Shown: positions 17,694 to 27,934, numbered from the stretch's first letter. The stretch: DNA of 64,000 bases from Solibacillus sp. FSL W7-1436 (GCF_038007305.1 NZ_JBBOWV010000001.1:3276501-3340500), one strand, 5' to 3'. Translations and numbers: made by a program. The notes: generated from the sequence alone by a model not told the origin.

Positions 17694-19196
17694 TTATTCG
17701 TTTGTTTTTTCTTCAGGCTTTATATCCAGTAATTCTTTTGCCTTTAAAATTTGAGGATCATCATTTTTCAGCTTTTCGCTAATTGCATCCATTAAGGCAT
17801 ATGTTGTATCGCCTGTTAAAATACCTGTCACTTCTAATTCATTATCTTGCTGATATGCTTTTATTGCGGCTTCAGTTTCATCATCGAAGTGTGTATCAAC
17901 TTCACCCGGCTCATATCCCAATACTTCCAGAATACGCTCAGCTGTTTTGATTGACGCATGATTGGCATCCTGTTCATATTGCTGGCTTGGATCGATATAC
18001 GGTAATGAAGCATAATCCGGATAGTCAACCTTCACATCCGGCGCAATTCCTTTTTCATTCACCCAGTTGCCGTCCGGAGTCAACCATTTGCCTGTTGTAA
18101 ACTTCAAGTTTGCTCCGTCTTCCAAATAGATGATTTCCTGCATCGTCCCTTTACCAAAGGAATTCAATCCAACGATTTGGGCACCTGCAGACTCTTTTAA
18201 CGCACCTGCCAGAATTTCAGAAGCAGAGGCACTTCCTTCATCGATCAATACTGTTATCGGAAGATTATATTTGGAACGATTGTCCGCAGCTACAATTTGT
18301 GGCGCTTCATCGCGTTCCTGAATTTGAACGATTGTTTTTCCTTCTTCAACAAACAAGTTTGAAATATCGATTGCCGCTTTTAAATAGCCGCCAGGATTTT
18401 GACGTACATCTAAAACAATCCCTTTCATCCCCTGTTTTTCATATTCGATTAACAGCTTTTCCAGCTCCACTGCTGTATTTTCGCTGAAAGAAGTAATTTG
18501 GAAGTGTGCAATTCCTTCTTCATCAATATCACCATATACGGTTTCAACAGGAATATCATCACGCACGATTGTCATATCAAAGCTTTCAGCATCTCCGCGT
18601 TGAATCGTCAAAGTGACTTCAGATCCTTTTTCACCGCGAATCAATAACACAGCTTCTGTAGAACTCATGCCTTTGACGCTTTTTCCGTCAACCGCCAGTA
18701 CCATATCTTTCGGTTGTAACCCGGCTTTTTCTGCAGGTGTATTTTTAATTGGGGAAACAATCATAATATATCCATTTCGTTCCTGGATCTCTGCTCCAAT
18801 TCCTTGGAAACTTGAAGAAAGACTTTCATTAAATGAACTTGCCTCATCTTTGTTCATATAATCAGAATAAGGGTCACCCAATGCATCAAACATTCCGTTG
18901 ATTGCACCATATACCACTTCTTCTTCATTTATGTCTTCATAATATTTTTGCTGAAGTGCATCATACGCATCGTAAAGTTTTTTAAATTCCGCCCGTTCAA
19001 CCGGCTCTTTTACTTCCACTACTTTCTTTTCGCCGAATGTTAACGCAAAAATCGTTAAACCGGCTGTACATAAAATTGTCAGGAAAATGACCATTATAAA
19101 TGCAAATGGTTTCATGCGTAAATACTTTCCTGCCGGCTTTGTCAATTGCTCTTCGTTTAAGCCGTTTTGATCCTCATCTCTTTTTTGTTCATCCAT
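17694..19196 (-). CDS. Carboxy-terminal processing protease, S41 (CtpA/CtpB-like)
   Basis: Membrane-anchored extracytoplasmic serine protease of 500 residues. One N-terminal membrane helix (about 32-54), an S41 N-terminal region, a PDZ domain (SFQGIGAEIQ to TLTIQRGD), the S41 catalytic core with Ser in IDEGSASASEILAGAL and Lys in NSFGKGTMQE, and a C-terminal peptidoglycan-binding domain (AERILEVLGY to GDTTYALMDAI). The layout matches Bacillus CtpA/CtpB. CtpB cleaves SpoIVFA in sporulation; the role here cannot be told from sequence. It starts behind GGTG and stands as a single gene. Confidence 0.92.
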   Translation of the reverse strand: MDEQKRDEDQNGLNEEQLTKPAGKYLRMKPFAFIMVIFLTILCTAGLTIFALTFGEKKVVEVKEPVERAEFKKLYDAYDALQQKYYEDINEEEVVYGAINGMFDALGDPYSDYMNKDEASSFNESLSSSFQGIGAEIQERNGYIMIVSPIKNTPAEKAGLQPKDMVLAVDGKSVKGMSSTEAVLLIRGEKGSEVTLTIQRGDAESFDMTIVRDDIPVETVYGDIDEEGIAHFQITSFSENTAVELEKLLIEYEKQGMKGIVLDVRQNPGGYLKAAIDISNLFVEEGKTIVQIQERDEAPQIVAADNRSKYNLPITVLIDEGSASASEILAGALKESAGAQIVGLNSFGKGTMQEIIYLEDGANLKFTTGKWLTPDGNWVNEKGIAPDVKVDYPDYASLPYIDPSQQYEQDANHASIKTAERILEVLGYEPGEVDTHFDDETEAAIKAYQQDNELEVTGILTGDTTYALMDAISEKLKNDDPQILKAKELLDIKPEEKTNE

Positions 19197-19320
19197 TTCA
19201 ATTTCACCACTCTCATTTATACGCTGTCTGATGTCACACTATACCAATAATATCAGTTTACAAGCGACTAGAAAAGGATAGACATCATTTTTTTTATTTC
19301 GTTTCATATTAAATAGGAAA

Positions 19321-19357
19321 AAGCAGCGAATTTCGCCATAAAGGGAGATCGCTGCTT
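19321..19357 (-). terminator. Terminator after the DUF6612-like lipoprotein gene
   Basis: AAGCAGCGA pairs with TCGCTGCTT, with a short T run on the minus strand. Confidence 0.7.
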
Positions 19358-19363
19358 GATTTG

Positions 19364-20209
19364 TTATTCGGTTTTAGCTTCTTTTAACACTTCATTCGGT
19401 ATATTGATCTCTTTTACTTCATCAAATTTCGAATAGACAATGTTTGCTTCATTTTCAATCGTTGTTTCCTGACCTTCAACATTTGTAATGATTTTCAGAT
19501 CCATATCCATTTCTTTTATATCAAACGTATCTTTTGCTACAACAATATTATATTGGGAATCTTCAAAGGACATATTCTCCAGAATTTCGCCATTCATCTC
19601 CACTGATTCACCTAAGCTGGCACCCATTTGCGACAGTATAAACTGCTTGAACTGATCCCCTTCAATATTCAGCGTCAATAAATAATTTTCTTCATCCTGT
19701 TCGAAACTGAAATCTTCGATAAACTGTTCAAGCTGTTCGAGTTGCTCTGATGCATCAGCCTGGGCGCCGGTTTGCGCTAAAAGCTGTTCATATTGTTCAT
19801 CCGGCATTTTCAGCCATTCATTCGAGTCCCCATTATACATGTAAAACCCGTCTTCTTCTGTCATATACATTTCGATCGGCAATTCCATATTATCCTCGCC
19901 CATATCCATCTCGATTGTTCCTTTTGAATACATGGCCATCGGATTTTGCTGAATATCCATTGCCAAATTTGAATTGCTGGTCATTTCCATCGTCTGACCT
20001 TCCATCATGAAAGTCGTCACCTGATCCATTTTTGTCTCGGCATGAACACTTTTCAAATTTTGCTGGCGCTGCAGGGCGTTCTCATATACTTGCTGTAAAG
20101 TTAAATTGGCTTCGTTTTCCGTACCATCAACCGGTTCTGCTGTATCTCCGCAGCCTGCAACTAGTGCAATTGATAATGTAGACATTGCGAATAAGTATCG
20201 TTTTTTCAA
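19364..20209 (-). CDS. DUF6612-like lipoprotein
   Basis: Predicted surface lipoprotein of 281 residues with a TTG start behind AGGAAGGG. The signal peptide ends in lipobox LVAGC. The mature protein is acidic, rich in Met, Gln and Glu, and beta-stranded (MEMTSNSNLAMDIQ, EMYMTEEDGFYMY), like the LolA-like DUF6612 lipoproteins of Bacillus and relatives. Function unknown. It has its own terminator. Confidence 0.75.
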   Translation of the reverse strand: MKKRYLFAMSTLSIALVAGCGDTAEPVDGTENEANLTLQQVYENALQRQQNLKSVHAETKMDQVTTFMMEGQTMEMTSNSNLAMDIQQNPMAMYSKGTIEMDMGEDNMELPIEMYMTEEDGFYMYNGDSNEWLKMPDEQYEQLLAQTGAQADASEQLEQLEQFIEDFSFEQDEENYLLTLNIEGDQFKQFILSQMGASLGESVEMNGEILENMSFEDSQYNIVVAKDTFDIKEMDMDLKIITNVEGQETTIENEANIVYSKFDEVKEINIPNEVLKEAKTE

Positions 20210-20362
20210 ATAATTTCAACCCTTCCTACATAAACTTCCCTTATCCATACCCTAATTTAGTGTATTAATATCTTTTATAGGGAAATAAGATGAAACGAAA
20301 ATTATTATGTAATGAAAACTTGTATGGAAAGCATGCATTTTTTTAGAAATGACGGATAAAAT

Positions 20363-20392
20363 AAAAAGTGTCTACTGGCATAGACACTTTTT
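20363..20392 (-). terminator. Terminator after the HEPN-like gene
   Basis: AAAAAGTGTCTA pairs perfectly with TAGACACTTTTT. Confidence 0.9.
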
Positions 20393-20397
20393 ACCGT

Positions 20398-20856
20398 TCA
20401 CCAATTTAATTTAATACCGTATTGTTCATTTAAGAACACATGCAGCTCTTTGTAAGTGCAAAGCGCAATCCCGATGACAATTTCGTTTTCATTCATGTCT
20501 TTTTCGATTTTAAGGTTGTTATCAAAAATGTGAAAGTTCATCGGCAAAGCTTTAATATCCACACTAATATTATGTGCGGCTTTGTTACGCCAATAATTCA
20601 GTAACCATAAGTTTTCGAATAATTTCTGTTCGATTAAGCCTAATGCATAAACAGAATATACCTTTGTGCTGTAATTGGAGCTTGCCATCGGGATATAAGT
20701 TGTCTGATCCTTAAAGCTTCGTACTTTCGGCAGCTTTTCCTGTATCAGATGGTTAATGGCATTTTCACAAAACAGACTAACCGTGACAATATTCGCTAAC
20801 GGATCCACTGTGCTTGATATTCGATCAATAAATTTCTTTGCGACTTCCTGACTCAT
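20398..20856 (-). CDS. HEPN-like protein of unknown function
   Basis: A 152-residue cytosolic protein with a strong ribosome binding site (GGAGTGAGGGG). It is mostly helical in the first 105 residues and contains WRNKAAHN, which fits the R-x4-H signature of HEPN domains, many of which are RNases in toxin-antitoxin and defence systems. No nucleotidyltransferase partner gene lies beside it, so it is either a solitary HEPN protein or belongs to a non-nuclease relative such as the DUF4145-type families. Assignment rests on this motif and helical character only. Confidence 0.5.
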   Translation of the reverse strand: MSQEVAKKFIDRISSTVDPLANIVTVSLFCENAINHLIQEKLPKVRSFKDQTTYIPMASSNYSTKVYSVYALGLIEQKLFENLWLLNYWRNKAAHNISVDIKALPMNFHIFDNNLKIEKDMNENEIVIGIALCTYKELHVFLNEQYGIKLNW

Positions 20857-21174
20857 CCCCTCACTCCTTTTTACTTTTTTTCCGTCATCTTATGTGCTTT
20901 AAAATTGCCGGTATTTCAGTTTGCCCACAACATAAATTCGATATGCCAAACATCCGCTAAGAAAATTTTTGAAATTTTATACGCCTTATTATAAAAAAAT
21001 AAAAACACATCATAATTGTATGATGTGTCAATGCTACTCGTTATCTAAATGATCATCCAAGCCGGTTACGAGCAATACCTTCATTTTACTATTCGTAAGT
21101 TGACGTTTTTTATACTAATTAAAAACATTTTCAGTTTACTTGTTGGATTACAAACAAGATTTCTGCAAATAAAA
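20857..21174. other. Intergenic stretch with a hairpin and a possible gene remnant
   Basis: The hairpin at 21005-21028 (ACACATCAT/ATGATGTGT, T run on the minus strand) ends a short minus-strand open frame at about 21043-21123. That frame carries MKVLLVTGLDDHLDNE preceded by KKRQLTNSK without a ribosome binding site. A terminator with no evident gene in front of it suggests the remnant of a lost gene. Confidence 0.35.
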
Positions 21175-21212
21175 AAGCACTTAATAAGCGCAAGTTGGCC
21201 TGTTAAGTGCTT
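21175..21212 (-). terminator. Terminator of deoD
   Basis: AAGCACTTAA pairs with TTAAGTGCTT, T run on the minus strand, directly after the deoD stop. Confidence 0.85.
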
Positions 21213-21224
21213 ATGATTTTGTAA

Positions 21225-21932
21225 TTAGTCTTGAATAGCCGCTTCTAACGCAATAACCATCATGTCATTGAACGTAGTTTGACGCTCTTCAGATGAAGTT
21301 ACTTCACCTGTTAAGATATGGTCAGATACTGTTAGTACTGTTAAAGCTTGACGACCGAATTTTGCTGCTAATGTGTATAGTGCTGATGTTTCCATTTCTA
21401 CAGCTAATACGCCATATTGCGCTAATTTTTCGTTTTGTGCTTCGTCTGAATAGAACATATCTGCAGTGAAGATATTACCTACACGTACGTTTAAGTTTGC
21501 TTCTTTAGCAGCATTGTAAGCTTTCAGTAATAGATCGAAGTCAGCAGTTGGTGCATAGTCGATTGTACCGCCGAAAACAACACGATTCATGTTTGAATCT
21601 GTAGATGATGTTTGTGCAATAATAACGTCACGTACTTTCACGTCTTTTTGAATCGCACCGCAAGTACCTACACGGATCAGTTTCTGTACACCGTATTCTT
21701 GCATTAATTCAGTCGCATAAATTGAAATCGATGGTACACCCATGCCTGTCCCTTGAACAGAAACGCGTTTTCCTTTATACGTACCTGTGTAGCCAAGAAT
21801 ATTACGTACTTCGTTATATTGTACAACATCTTCTAAAAATGTTTCGGCAATATATTTTGCGCGTAATGGATCTCCTGGTAATAGTACAATTTCTGCAATG
21901 TCGCCTTTTTTGGCATTAATATGAACGCTCAT
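21225..21932 (-). CDS. deoD: Purine-nucleoside phosphorylase, DeoD type
   Basis: Cytosolic enzyme of 235 residues that phosphorolyses purine (deoxy)nucleosides to base and (deoxy)ribose 1-phosphate. NP-I family marks: [17 protein letters not shown] near the N-terminus, [16 protein letters not shown] (phosphate site), RVGTCGAI and [13 protein letters not shown]. The start at 21932 ([11 protein letters not shown]) lies behind AGAGG; a longer frame to 21989 runs into the promoter. A CcpA-type operator overlaps its promoter. Confidence 0.95.
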   Translation of the reverse strand: MSVHINAKKGDIAEIVLLPGDPLRAKYIAETFLEDVVQYNEVRNILGYTGTYKGKRVSVQGTGMGVPSISIYATELMQEYGVQKLIRVGTCGAIQKDVKVRDVIIAQTSSTDSNMNRVVFGGTIDYAPTADFDLLLKAYNAAKEANLNVRVGNIFTADMFYSDEAQNEKLAQYGVLAVEMETSALYTLAAKFGRQALTVLTVSDHILTGEVTSSEERQTTFNDMMVIALEAAIQD

Positions 21933-21966
21933 CAAAAAACCTCTTTTCATCATAATTCTTTTAAAT

Positions 21967-21995
21967 TGTAAACGTTTTCGTATAAACATTCAATC
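21967..21995 (-). promoter_or_regulatory. deoD promoter overlapped by a cre-like (CcpA) site
   Basis: TTGAAT (21990-21995) and TACAAT (21967-21972) are 17 bases apart. TGTAAACGTTTTCG (21969-21982) matches 13 of 14 positions of the cre consensus TGWAARCGYTWWCW and covers part of the -10 box, the position expected for catabolite repression. Confidence 0.65.
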
Positions 21996-22122
21996 GTTAG
22001 ACGTCTTGCATCATAAAAAAATTTGCATAAAAAACAATATTTGGACAAAATAACGGATTTTTTTATGAATGCGCCTCTTATTTCACTATACCCCATTTGG
22101 CGTATTGCATGCAAAACATTGC

Positions 22123-22347
22123 TTATAGTGAAAATTTATTTTCATATAGGTCCCATAATTGGTCAAAGGCACCTATCGTCAAATACTCATCGGATTGAAA
22201 TTCAATATAATTCGTAAGTTCATCGAAGCTATCGGACATTTTCGGAAATGCATGATCGAGAAACATGCTTTCGGCAAATCGCACTTTTTTATCCGACCAT
22301 TCTCCCCCTCTAAATGTGAGTGCAAAGTGATAAAATGATTTCTTCAA
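22123..22347 (-). CDS. yozE: YozE-family (UPF0346) small protein
   Basis: A 74-residue protein with a TTG start 7 bases after AAGGAGGG; the in-frame extension to 22398 lies upstream of that site and is rejected. It begins [14 protein letters not shown] and contains DHAFPK and a closing FDQLWDLYE, the pattern of the SAM-like helical YozE fold. Function unknown. It is divergent from the chemoreceptor gene. Confidence 0.85.
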   Translation of the reverse strand: MKKSFYHFALTFRGGEWSDKKVRFAESMFLDHAFPKMSDSFDELTNYIEFQSDEYLTIGAFDQLWDLYENKFSL

Positions 22348-22448
22348 TATTTTCCCTCCTTTATACATTTTTCGCAATGTATAGTGTAAATTTCCCATCC
22401 ATGTAGTAAAATAGTTAAATATTGATTTTTCAGAAAGTGGTGACTTGT

Positions 22449-24227
22449 TTGCGAAATAACATGAAAACTAAGCCCAATAAAGAAAAACAAAGAATCGACC
22501 CTATTAAACCGAAAGCCCTATTTCACTTCTTTCACCTAATACGAGGGAAAATTTTAATTACTTTTACTATTTTAATGGCAATTATTATTTCTATGCAAAT
22601 TTTGTCGTATATTAATATAACAAACTTGGAAAATAACTTGCGGGAATTTGCAGAAGAAAATTTAAAACAGCAAATGCATATTAATAGTTTAGCTTCCGAT
22701 ATTGCGAAGCTTTCAAGCCATGAACAGACTTATTTAATTACAGGTGATGAAAAATTTCTTCAATTATATGAAGAGACAAAGGAACGAATACATACCAATT
22801 TAACCTCTGTAGAATCATCATTTAAAAATCAGGACGAAGAGCTCAAAATCGTCGGCTTAATCCAACAGTTTTACGCAAATTATTTATCCTATTCTAAATC
22901 GACAATTGAAATCCGTCAAAAGTACGGCTATGAAAATGCCGCTAAACTTTTTATAAGTAGCGGCAGCCAGAATTTCAAAGGCTATATCGATGAAAACACA
23001 GGTAAACTGATTCAAATACTGGAACAGCGCAATGAAAAAACCATTACAGAGTTGGAACAGTTTGCATTTGCCTCTAAAATAATGATTTCTGCCTTAACTG
23101 GAGTTGCTGTTATTTTAACAATTACATTAGGTTATATCTTATCGAAATCTATTCGCAGAAATACGAGAAAAATCAACGAATCGATTTTGGATATCGCCCA
23201 GGCTGGCGGTGACTTAACACGCCGCGTAAATGTCAAAACAAAGGACGAATTTTCTATTATAGGAAATTCCACAAATATTTTAATCGATTCGATCTCTGCA
23301 TTGGTGAAACGCGTTTCTAACCTAGCCGATAATGTTTCCGGCAGTTCACAGGAATTGATGGCCCTAGCAGATGAAAATGCCCGAACAATTGATTTTATTG
23401 CCGGATCTACTAAGAATATCGCGAGCGACAGCAGTGAAATTCTAAACAGCATCGGAAGTGCCGGTAATGAAATGCAGAAATTGGAACAATCGATGCATGT
23501 ATTAGATGAAAGAGCACGAGAAGTTCAGCATGCTGCAGCTGAAATGAAGGACGCTGCACACCAGGGAAGCAGATCGGTCAACCATTCATCAATTGTCATG
23601 CTTGAAATCGAGGAAACAATGGCAACCACTTCTCATACGGTTGAAAAATTAGGGGAAAAATCCAAAAACATTACTTCGATTATTAGTACCATTACAGCAA
23701 TTGCCGAACAAACAAACCTGCTCGCTTTAAATGCGGCAATCGAAGCTGCCCGTGCCGGAGAACATGGACGAGGTTTTGCAGTTGTAGCGGCTGAAGTTCG
23801 TAAACTTGCCGAACAATCCCAAAAGGCAGCGAAAGAAGTTTCGGCAATCGTTGGATCAATTCAAACAGAGGTCAAGTCCATTATCGAGCATAATCACACA
23901 GGGGTAGAAAAAGTAATCCGTGGTGTGGAAGTGACGAATGAAACGACCGCTTCATTACAGAATATTTTACTGCAAACAGAAAAAACATCCGATATCTTAA
24001 CACAGATGGTTGCTCAAATTGAACAAACTTTAAATAACAGTCACAGTGTAACAACTTCATTCGTACATGTTGCAGCGATTGCAGACAATACGGCTGTCAA
24101 TACGGAACGCAGTGCAGCTGCCGCATCTCAAGGCTCCGCTTCCATGGAAGAAATCAATGCATCGGCTGTTGAACTGGCTTCACAAGCAGATCATCTGCGA
24201 AGTGTTGTCAATGAATTTAAAATCTAG
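22449..24227 (+). CDS. Methyl-accepting chemotaxis protein with CHASE3-like sensor
   Basis: Transmembrane chemoreceptor of about 592 residues. Membrane helix 1 at about 30-52; an extracellular all-helical CHASE3-like domain of about 145 residues ([22 protein letters not shown]); membrane helix 2; HAMP; then a long coiled-coil signalling domain with the conserved hairpin tip [33 protein letters not shown] (given in part) followed by EVRKLAEQS. It should signal to CheA/CheW. A TTG start at 22449, 6 bases after AAGTGGTGAC, is preferred; the first ATG (22461) has no site. No che genes adjoin. The ligand is unknown. Confidence 0.9.
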   Translation: MRNNMKTKPNKEKQRIDPIKPKALFHFFHLIRGKILITFTILMAIIISMQILSYINITNLENNLREFAEENLKQQMHINSLASDIAKLSSHEQTYLITGDEKFLQLYEETKERIHTNLTSVESSFKNQDEELKIVGLIQQFYANYLSYSKSTIEIRQKYGYENAAKLFISSGSQNFKGYIDENTGKLIQILEQRNEKTITELEQFAFASKIMISALTGVAVILTITLGYILSKSIRRNTRKINESILDIAQAGGDLTRRVNVKTKDEFSIIGNSTNILIDSISALVKRVSNLADNVSGSSQELMALADENARTIDFIAGSTKNIASDSSEILNSIGSAGNEMQKLEQSMHVLDERAREVQHAAAEMKDAAHQGSRSVNHSSIVMLEIEETMATTSHTVEKLGEKSKNITSIISTITAIAEQTNLLALNAAIEAARAGEHGRGFAVVAAEVRKLAEQSQKAAKEVSAIVGSIQTEVKSIIEHNHTGVEKVIRGVEVTNETTASLQNILLQTEKTSDILTQMVAQIEQTLNNSHSVTTSFVHVAAIADNTAVNTERSAAAASQGSASMEEINASAVELASQADHLRSVVNEFKI

Positions 24228-24233
24228 TATAAA

Positions 24234-24269
24234 AAAACTCGCTCATGGGATATTCCATAAGCGAGTTTT
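24234..24269. terminator. Bidirectional terminator, chemoreceptor/msrB
   Basis: AAAACTCGCT pairs with AGCGAGTTTT between convergent genes. Confidence 0.85.
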
Positions 24270-24270
24270 C

Positions 24271-24699
24271 CTATTCAAACAATGATTTGTATTCAGCGTA
24301 ACCTTCTTTTTCGAGATCCTCCACCGGAATGAAGCGCAATGCTGCTGAATTGATGCAATAACGCAACCCGCCTAATTCTTGCGGACCATCCGGAAATACG
24401 TGCCCTAAATGGGAATCGGCTGTTTTACTGCGGACTTCCACACGACGCATACCGTGCGACGTATCAAAATGCTCGGTTACCTCTACTTGCTCAATCGGCT
24501 TTGAAAATGATGGCCAGCCACAGCCCGCATCATATTTGTCTTTTGAACTGAAAAGAGGCTTTCCTGAAACGATATCCACATATATCCCATCTTCGAAAAC
24601 GTCATTGTATTCATTGCGGAATGGAGGTTCCGTTCCTTGGTTTTGTGTAACATGATACTGCATTTCTGTTAACTCTTTTAATCGCTGCTCTTTATTCAT
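24271..24699 (-). CDS. msrB: Peptide-methionine (R)-S-oxide reductase
   Basis: Reduces the R-epimer of methionine sulfoxide in proteins. 142 residues, with [24 protein letters not shown] and catalytic Cys in [11 protein letters not shown]. No zinc CxxC pairs are visible. The start codon abuts the msrA stop, with GGGGGG inside the end of msrA as ribosome binding site, so the two are translated together. Confidence 0.95.
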   Translation of the reverse strand: MNKEQRLKELTEMQYHVTQNQGTEPPFRNEYNDVFEDGIYVDIVSGKPLFSSKDKYDAGCGWPSFSKPIEQVEVTEHFDTSHGMRRVEVRSKTADSHLGHVFPDGPQELGGLRYCINSAALRFIPVEDLEKEGYAEYKSLFE

Positions 24700-25227
24700 T
24701 TATTTCGCCCCCCAGTGTTTTTCAATAAATCCTGCACGCCCTGAACCTATCGAATAGCGTTCGTAATGTGCCGGGTTCTTCCTATAATAGTGCTGATGAT
24801 AGTCTTCCGCCGCATAGAAAGGCTTCGCTTCAAGAATTTTAACGGCAATCGGTGATTTGAATTTTCCGCTTGCCTCCAGCTTGGACTTGGATAACTCGGC
24901 AATCTGCTTTTGGACATCATCATGGTAAAAAATCGCCGTAGTGTATGATTCGCCGCGGTCATAAAATTGACCGCCTGCATCTGTCGGATCGATCAGTGTC
25001 CAATAAAGTTCAACCAGTTTTTCATACGGATAAATTTCAGGATCGAACGTAATTTGAACTGCCTCAAGATGGCCCGTTGTTTCACTGCACACCTGTTCGT
25101 ATGTCGGGTTTTCAACATGCCCGCCCGTATAACCGGAAACAACTTCTATAATACCGGGCTGTTGATCAAACGGCTTTACCATACACCAGAAGCAGCCCCC
25201 TGCAAATGTCGCTTTTTCATGTGCCAT
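24700..25227 (-). CDS. msrA: Peptide-methionine (S)-S-oxide reductase
   Basis: Reduces the S-epimer of methionine sulfoxide using thioredoxin. 175 residues; the catalytic Cys is the first of GGCFWC, with [15 protein letters not shown] and [10 protein letters not shown] also typical. Starts behind AGGAGG, first of the msrA-msrB pair, 17 bases after ypmS, so ypmR-ypmS-msrA-msrB probably form one operon. Confidence 0.95.
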   Translation of the reverse strand: MAHEKATFAGGCFWCMVKPFDQQPGIIEVVSGYTGGHVENPTYEQVCSETTGHLEAVQITFDPEIYPYEKLVELYWTLIDPTDAGGQFYDRGESYTTAIFYHDDVQKQIAELSKSKLEASGKFKSPIAVKILEAKPFYAAEDYHQHYYRKNPAHYERYSIGSGRAGFIEKHWGAK

Positions 25228-25244
25228 TAAAATTACCTCCTATT

Positions 25245-25817
25245 TTACTTCGTCTGGTTTGGAATAACTACTTCCAGCTCTATTTTATCATTCGGCAAAT
25301 CAATTTCCTTCGCACGCACTCTGGAACCACTTGCGATATTTATGCGAGAAAGATCCACATAGATCTCTTCATCATTTGGTTTCACCGTAATCCAGTTTGG
25401 GAAATTAACCGCATCATCAATCATTTTTAACACTGTTTTCGGAGGAATATTAACCTTGCCGACATGAACAGCTTCTTGACTCAGTGTAATATTGCCGTTA
25501 TTTACAACAGGAATGAAATCCATTTGAATCGGCAAATCGATATTAAAAACAGTTAATGTACTGTATAAATAAATTTTATCATCCACTGTCAGCTCTACCG
25601 GTACCGGTGACTGGTTCATAGCTTCCGATAAATATTGTTTTGCGATTGCTTCGAATTCTTTAGCTGTCGTTTCCACGGTCAGTATATTGCCCTCGACTGG
25701 GAGTGGCGGCTGTTCTGTTGCCTGTTTAACGTCAGCAGTTATTAAATAGAGCAATGTGGCAAATGTTATGAGTACTGCTCCAGCCAGTAATAAAAATGCG
25801 ACTTTCCATTTATTCAT
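25245..25817 (-). CDS. ypmS: YpmS-family (DUF2140) membrane-anchored protein
   Basis: 190 residues: one N-terminal membrane helix (about 6-28) and an extracytoplasmic domain of beta character (YLYSTLTVFNIDLPIQMDF, then VGKVNIPPKTVLK). It resembles Bacillus YpmS. The ATG at 25817 lies 3 bases after the ypmR stop behind GAGGAGTG; a longer frame to 25832 overlaps ypmR. Function unknown; the conserved pairing with the YpmR lipase-like protein suggests an envelope role. Confidence 0.8.
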   Translation of the reverse strand: MNKWKVAFLLLAGAVLITFATLLYLITADVKQATEQPPLPVEGNILTVETTAKEFEAIAKQYLSEAMNQSPVPVELTVDDKIYLYSTLTVFNIDLPIQMDFIPVVNNGNITLSQEAVHVGKVNIPPKTVLKMIDDAVNFPNWITVKPNDEEIYVDLSRINIASGSRVRAKEIDLPNDKIELEVVIPNQTK

Positions 25818-25821
25818 CTTC

Positions 25822-26733
25822 TCACTCCTCAAATCCTAATAAACCGTCTGACATCTGCTCAATATCACATTGTTGCATTGTTTCAATGATGCGTTTTGTC
25901 ATACGATCATATCCTGTGCTATTCGGATGAAAGAAGTCTACATGATATACCATATCCTCATTTGAGACAAATAAATCCTCTACAGATACGAAACACGCAT
26001 TTTCATCTGTGGCAGCAAGCTTTTCGATTTCATCATTCCACTCCGATATAATCGGATCAAAAGGTGTTATCTCATCGACTACGATTGAAAAGGGATTATA
26101 AAACCCAACTAAAATTATTGGTGCATCAGGATTTACTTTACGTATTTCTGCAATGACTTGCTCATAGCGTGCAGTAAATCGGGGCAATTCCTTATCAAAC
26201 ATAGTCTTTTTCATTGAAAACAGATTCTTTTTTACAATTTTCATTACATCATTACCACCGAGTGTAATCGTGATCAGATTTGCTTTTTGCAGCTCTTCTT
26301 CATAGTGGCCACGTTCCAGTAAACTTAACAGCTGGTCACTGCGTCTACCATTTTTACCTCGATTATCGAGTTCCACTTCCTCTACCATCGGCCATTTCTC
26401 AAGCTCCTGCTGCAGACGAATTGTATAGCCATAATCCTGGGTTTCGTCTCCAACACCACGTGTAAGTGAATCACCTAATGCTAAATAAAAAACCGATTGT
26501 GCATCTTCTTCCTTACGATCAGACCAGTCTAGTTGAAATACATCATTTATAATATCAAAAAAGCTCGTATTGATTGTTTCTTCGTTTTCGGCTTCTTCTT
26601 CTGATATAGACAATTCATTTTTCTCATTGGATGAATTGTCGGATTGTTGTGCTTCTTCTATTTGTGGGTCAATTGTAACGGAGCATGCGGACAAGAAAAT
26701 GACAGCTAATGATGTGAGTACTAACCGCCACAT
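25822..26733 (-). CDS. ypmR: YpmR-family SGNH/GDSL hydrolase, lipoprotein
   Basis: Predicted lipid-anchored esterase/lipase of 303 residues. Signal peptide with lipobox LSAC, an acidic Ser/Glu-rich spacer (about 20-55), then the SGNH fold: nucleophile Ser in ALGDSLTRG, Gly block, Asn in TLGGNDVMK and the Asp/His pair in VDFFHPNSTGY. The substrate is unknown. It is the first gene of the ypmRS-msrAB group. Confidence 0.88.
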   Translation of the reverse strand: MWRLVLTSLAVIFLSACSVTIDPQIEEAQQSDNSSNEKNELSISEEEAENEETINTSFFDIINDVFQLDWSDRKEEDAQSVFYLALGDSLTRGVGDETQDYGYTIRLQQELEKWPMVEEVELDNRGKNGRRSDQLLSLLERGHYEEELQKANLITITLGGNDVMKIVKKNLFSMKKTMFDKELPRFTARYEQVIAEIRKVNPDAPIILVGFYNPFSIVVDEITPFDPIISEWNDEIEKLAATDENACFVSVEDLFVSNEDMVYHVDFFHPNSTGYDRMTKRIIETMQQCDIEQMSDGLLGFEE

Positions 26734-26844
26734 GCAACTTCCCCCTTTTTATTTTGTTATTTCATTATAAAATATTTTTCCCGCCTTTAGGAATGATTTG
26801 CCTATAAAAATAGTGATATATCAGAAAATATTTTTTTCAGTTTA

Positions 26845-26887
26845 TAAAAAAAGTAATTCTAAAGTGAATATCCTTTAGAATTACCTT
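26845..26887 (-). terminator. Terminator of the degV-family gene
   Basis: AAGTAATTCTAAAG pairs with CTTTAGAATTACCTT, followed on the minus strand by a T run. Confidence 0.9.
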
Positions 26888-26891
26888 TGAA

Positions 26892-27737
26892 CTATTCTGT
26901 ATAATATATGAAGCCGATTGCACCTTCACCTGTATGTGTACTAATAACCGGTGAAGTAAAGGCAACTTCGACTTGTCCTGTATAACCCGATGCTTTTACC
27001 TGTTCAATCAACGGATTCACTAATGTATCCATTGCATTTGCATGGGAAATGGCAACACCCGCCACTTTTTTACCTTGAGTATCTTTTTCAAATTCACTCA
27101 TTAAATATTTCACCACTTGCTTATTGCTGCGCGGTTTTGCACAAATCGTCACTTCCCCGATATCCAGGTGTCCAATTGGCTTAATATTCAACAAAGAACT
27201 GACAACTGCCTTCCCTTTTCCGATCCGGCCGCCTTTTACCATGTTTTCCAATGTGTCCAATACAACAAAAAGGCGTGTGTTTTCACGTATATGATTCACA
27301 CCAGCAACAATTTCCTCCACAGTCGCACCTGCATCACGTAGACGGATTGCTTCACGAAGCTGGAATGCCAAACCAAAAGCAATATAACGCGAATCAATGA
27401 CAGTTACGTCAGAATCAGTCATTTGGGAAGCTTGATTGGCTGACTGATATGTACCGCTCATATTTCCTGTCATATGAATTGATATAATTTTTGAACCGTC
27501 TTTTCCAAGCTCATCATATAATTCTTTAAATACACCCGGTGACGGCTGAGAACTTTTCGGAAGTTCTTTTGCTGTTTTTAATAATTCAATAAATGTATCA
27601 GGCTGTAAATTTACACGGTCTGTATACGTTTTATCATCAATTTGAACTGTTAGTGGTACTACATGAATTCCATGTTCCTGAATTTCCGCGTCTGTTAAAT
27701 CGCAAGTTGAATCTGTTACGATATGAATTTGACTCAA
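26892..27737 (-). CDS. DegV-family fatty-acid-binding protein (FakB-like)
   Basis: Cytosolic two-domain DegV protein of about 281 residues. It begins IHIVTDSTCDL; SSQPSPGVF and SIHMTGNMSGTYQSA line the lipid head-group site, and VVLDTLENMVKGGRIGK is typical. Such proteins (FakB) bind fatty acids and present them to the kinase FakA for phospholipid synthesis; no fakA is nearby. A TTG start at 27737 has AAGGATGTG at good distance; the GTG at 27746 sits too close to it. Confidence 0.88.
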   Translation of the reverse strand: MSQIHIVTDSTCDLTDAEIQEHGIHVVPLTVQIDDKTYTDRVNLQPDTFIELLKTAKELPKSSQPSPGVFKELYDELGKDGSKIISIHMTGNMSGTYQSANQASQMTDSDVTVIDSRYIAFGLAFQLREAIRLRDAGATVEEIVAGVNHIRENTRLFVVLDTLENMVKGGRIGKGKAVVSSLLNIKPIGHLDIGEVTICAKPRSNKQVVKYLMSEFEKDTQGKKVAGVAISHANAMDTLVNPLIEQVKASGYTGQVEVAFTSPVISTHTGEGAIGFIYYTE

Positions 27738-27934
27738 AGAAAACACATCCTTTTTCTATCTTCCTTACTATTATAAAGAAATCATAATTGTTTACCAATA
27801 TGACATTTGTCATTGAAGAATGACCCAGTTTATCACTATTTACACATGACATATAGCAGTATAACATCATGACATCCATCTATCACGAATAATTTGAACA
27901 AGAGTTATACTAATATAAAGGAGCGTGATGACTC

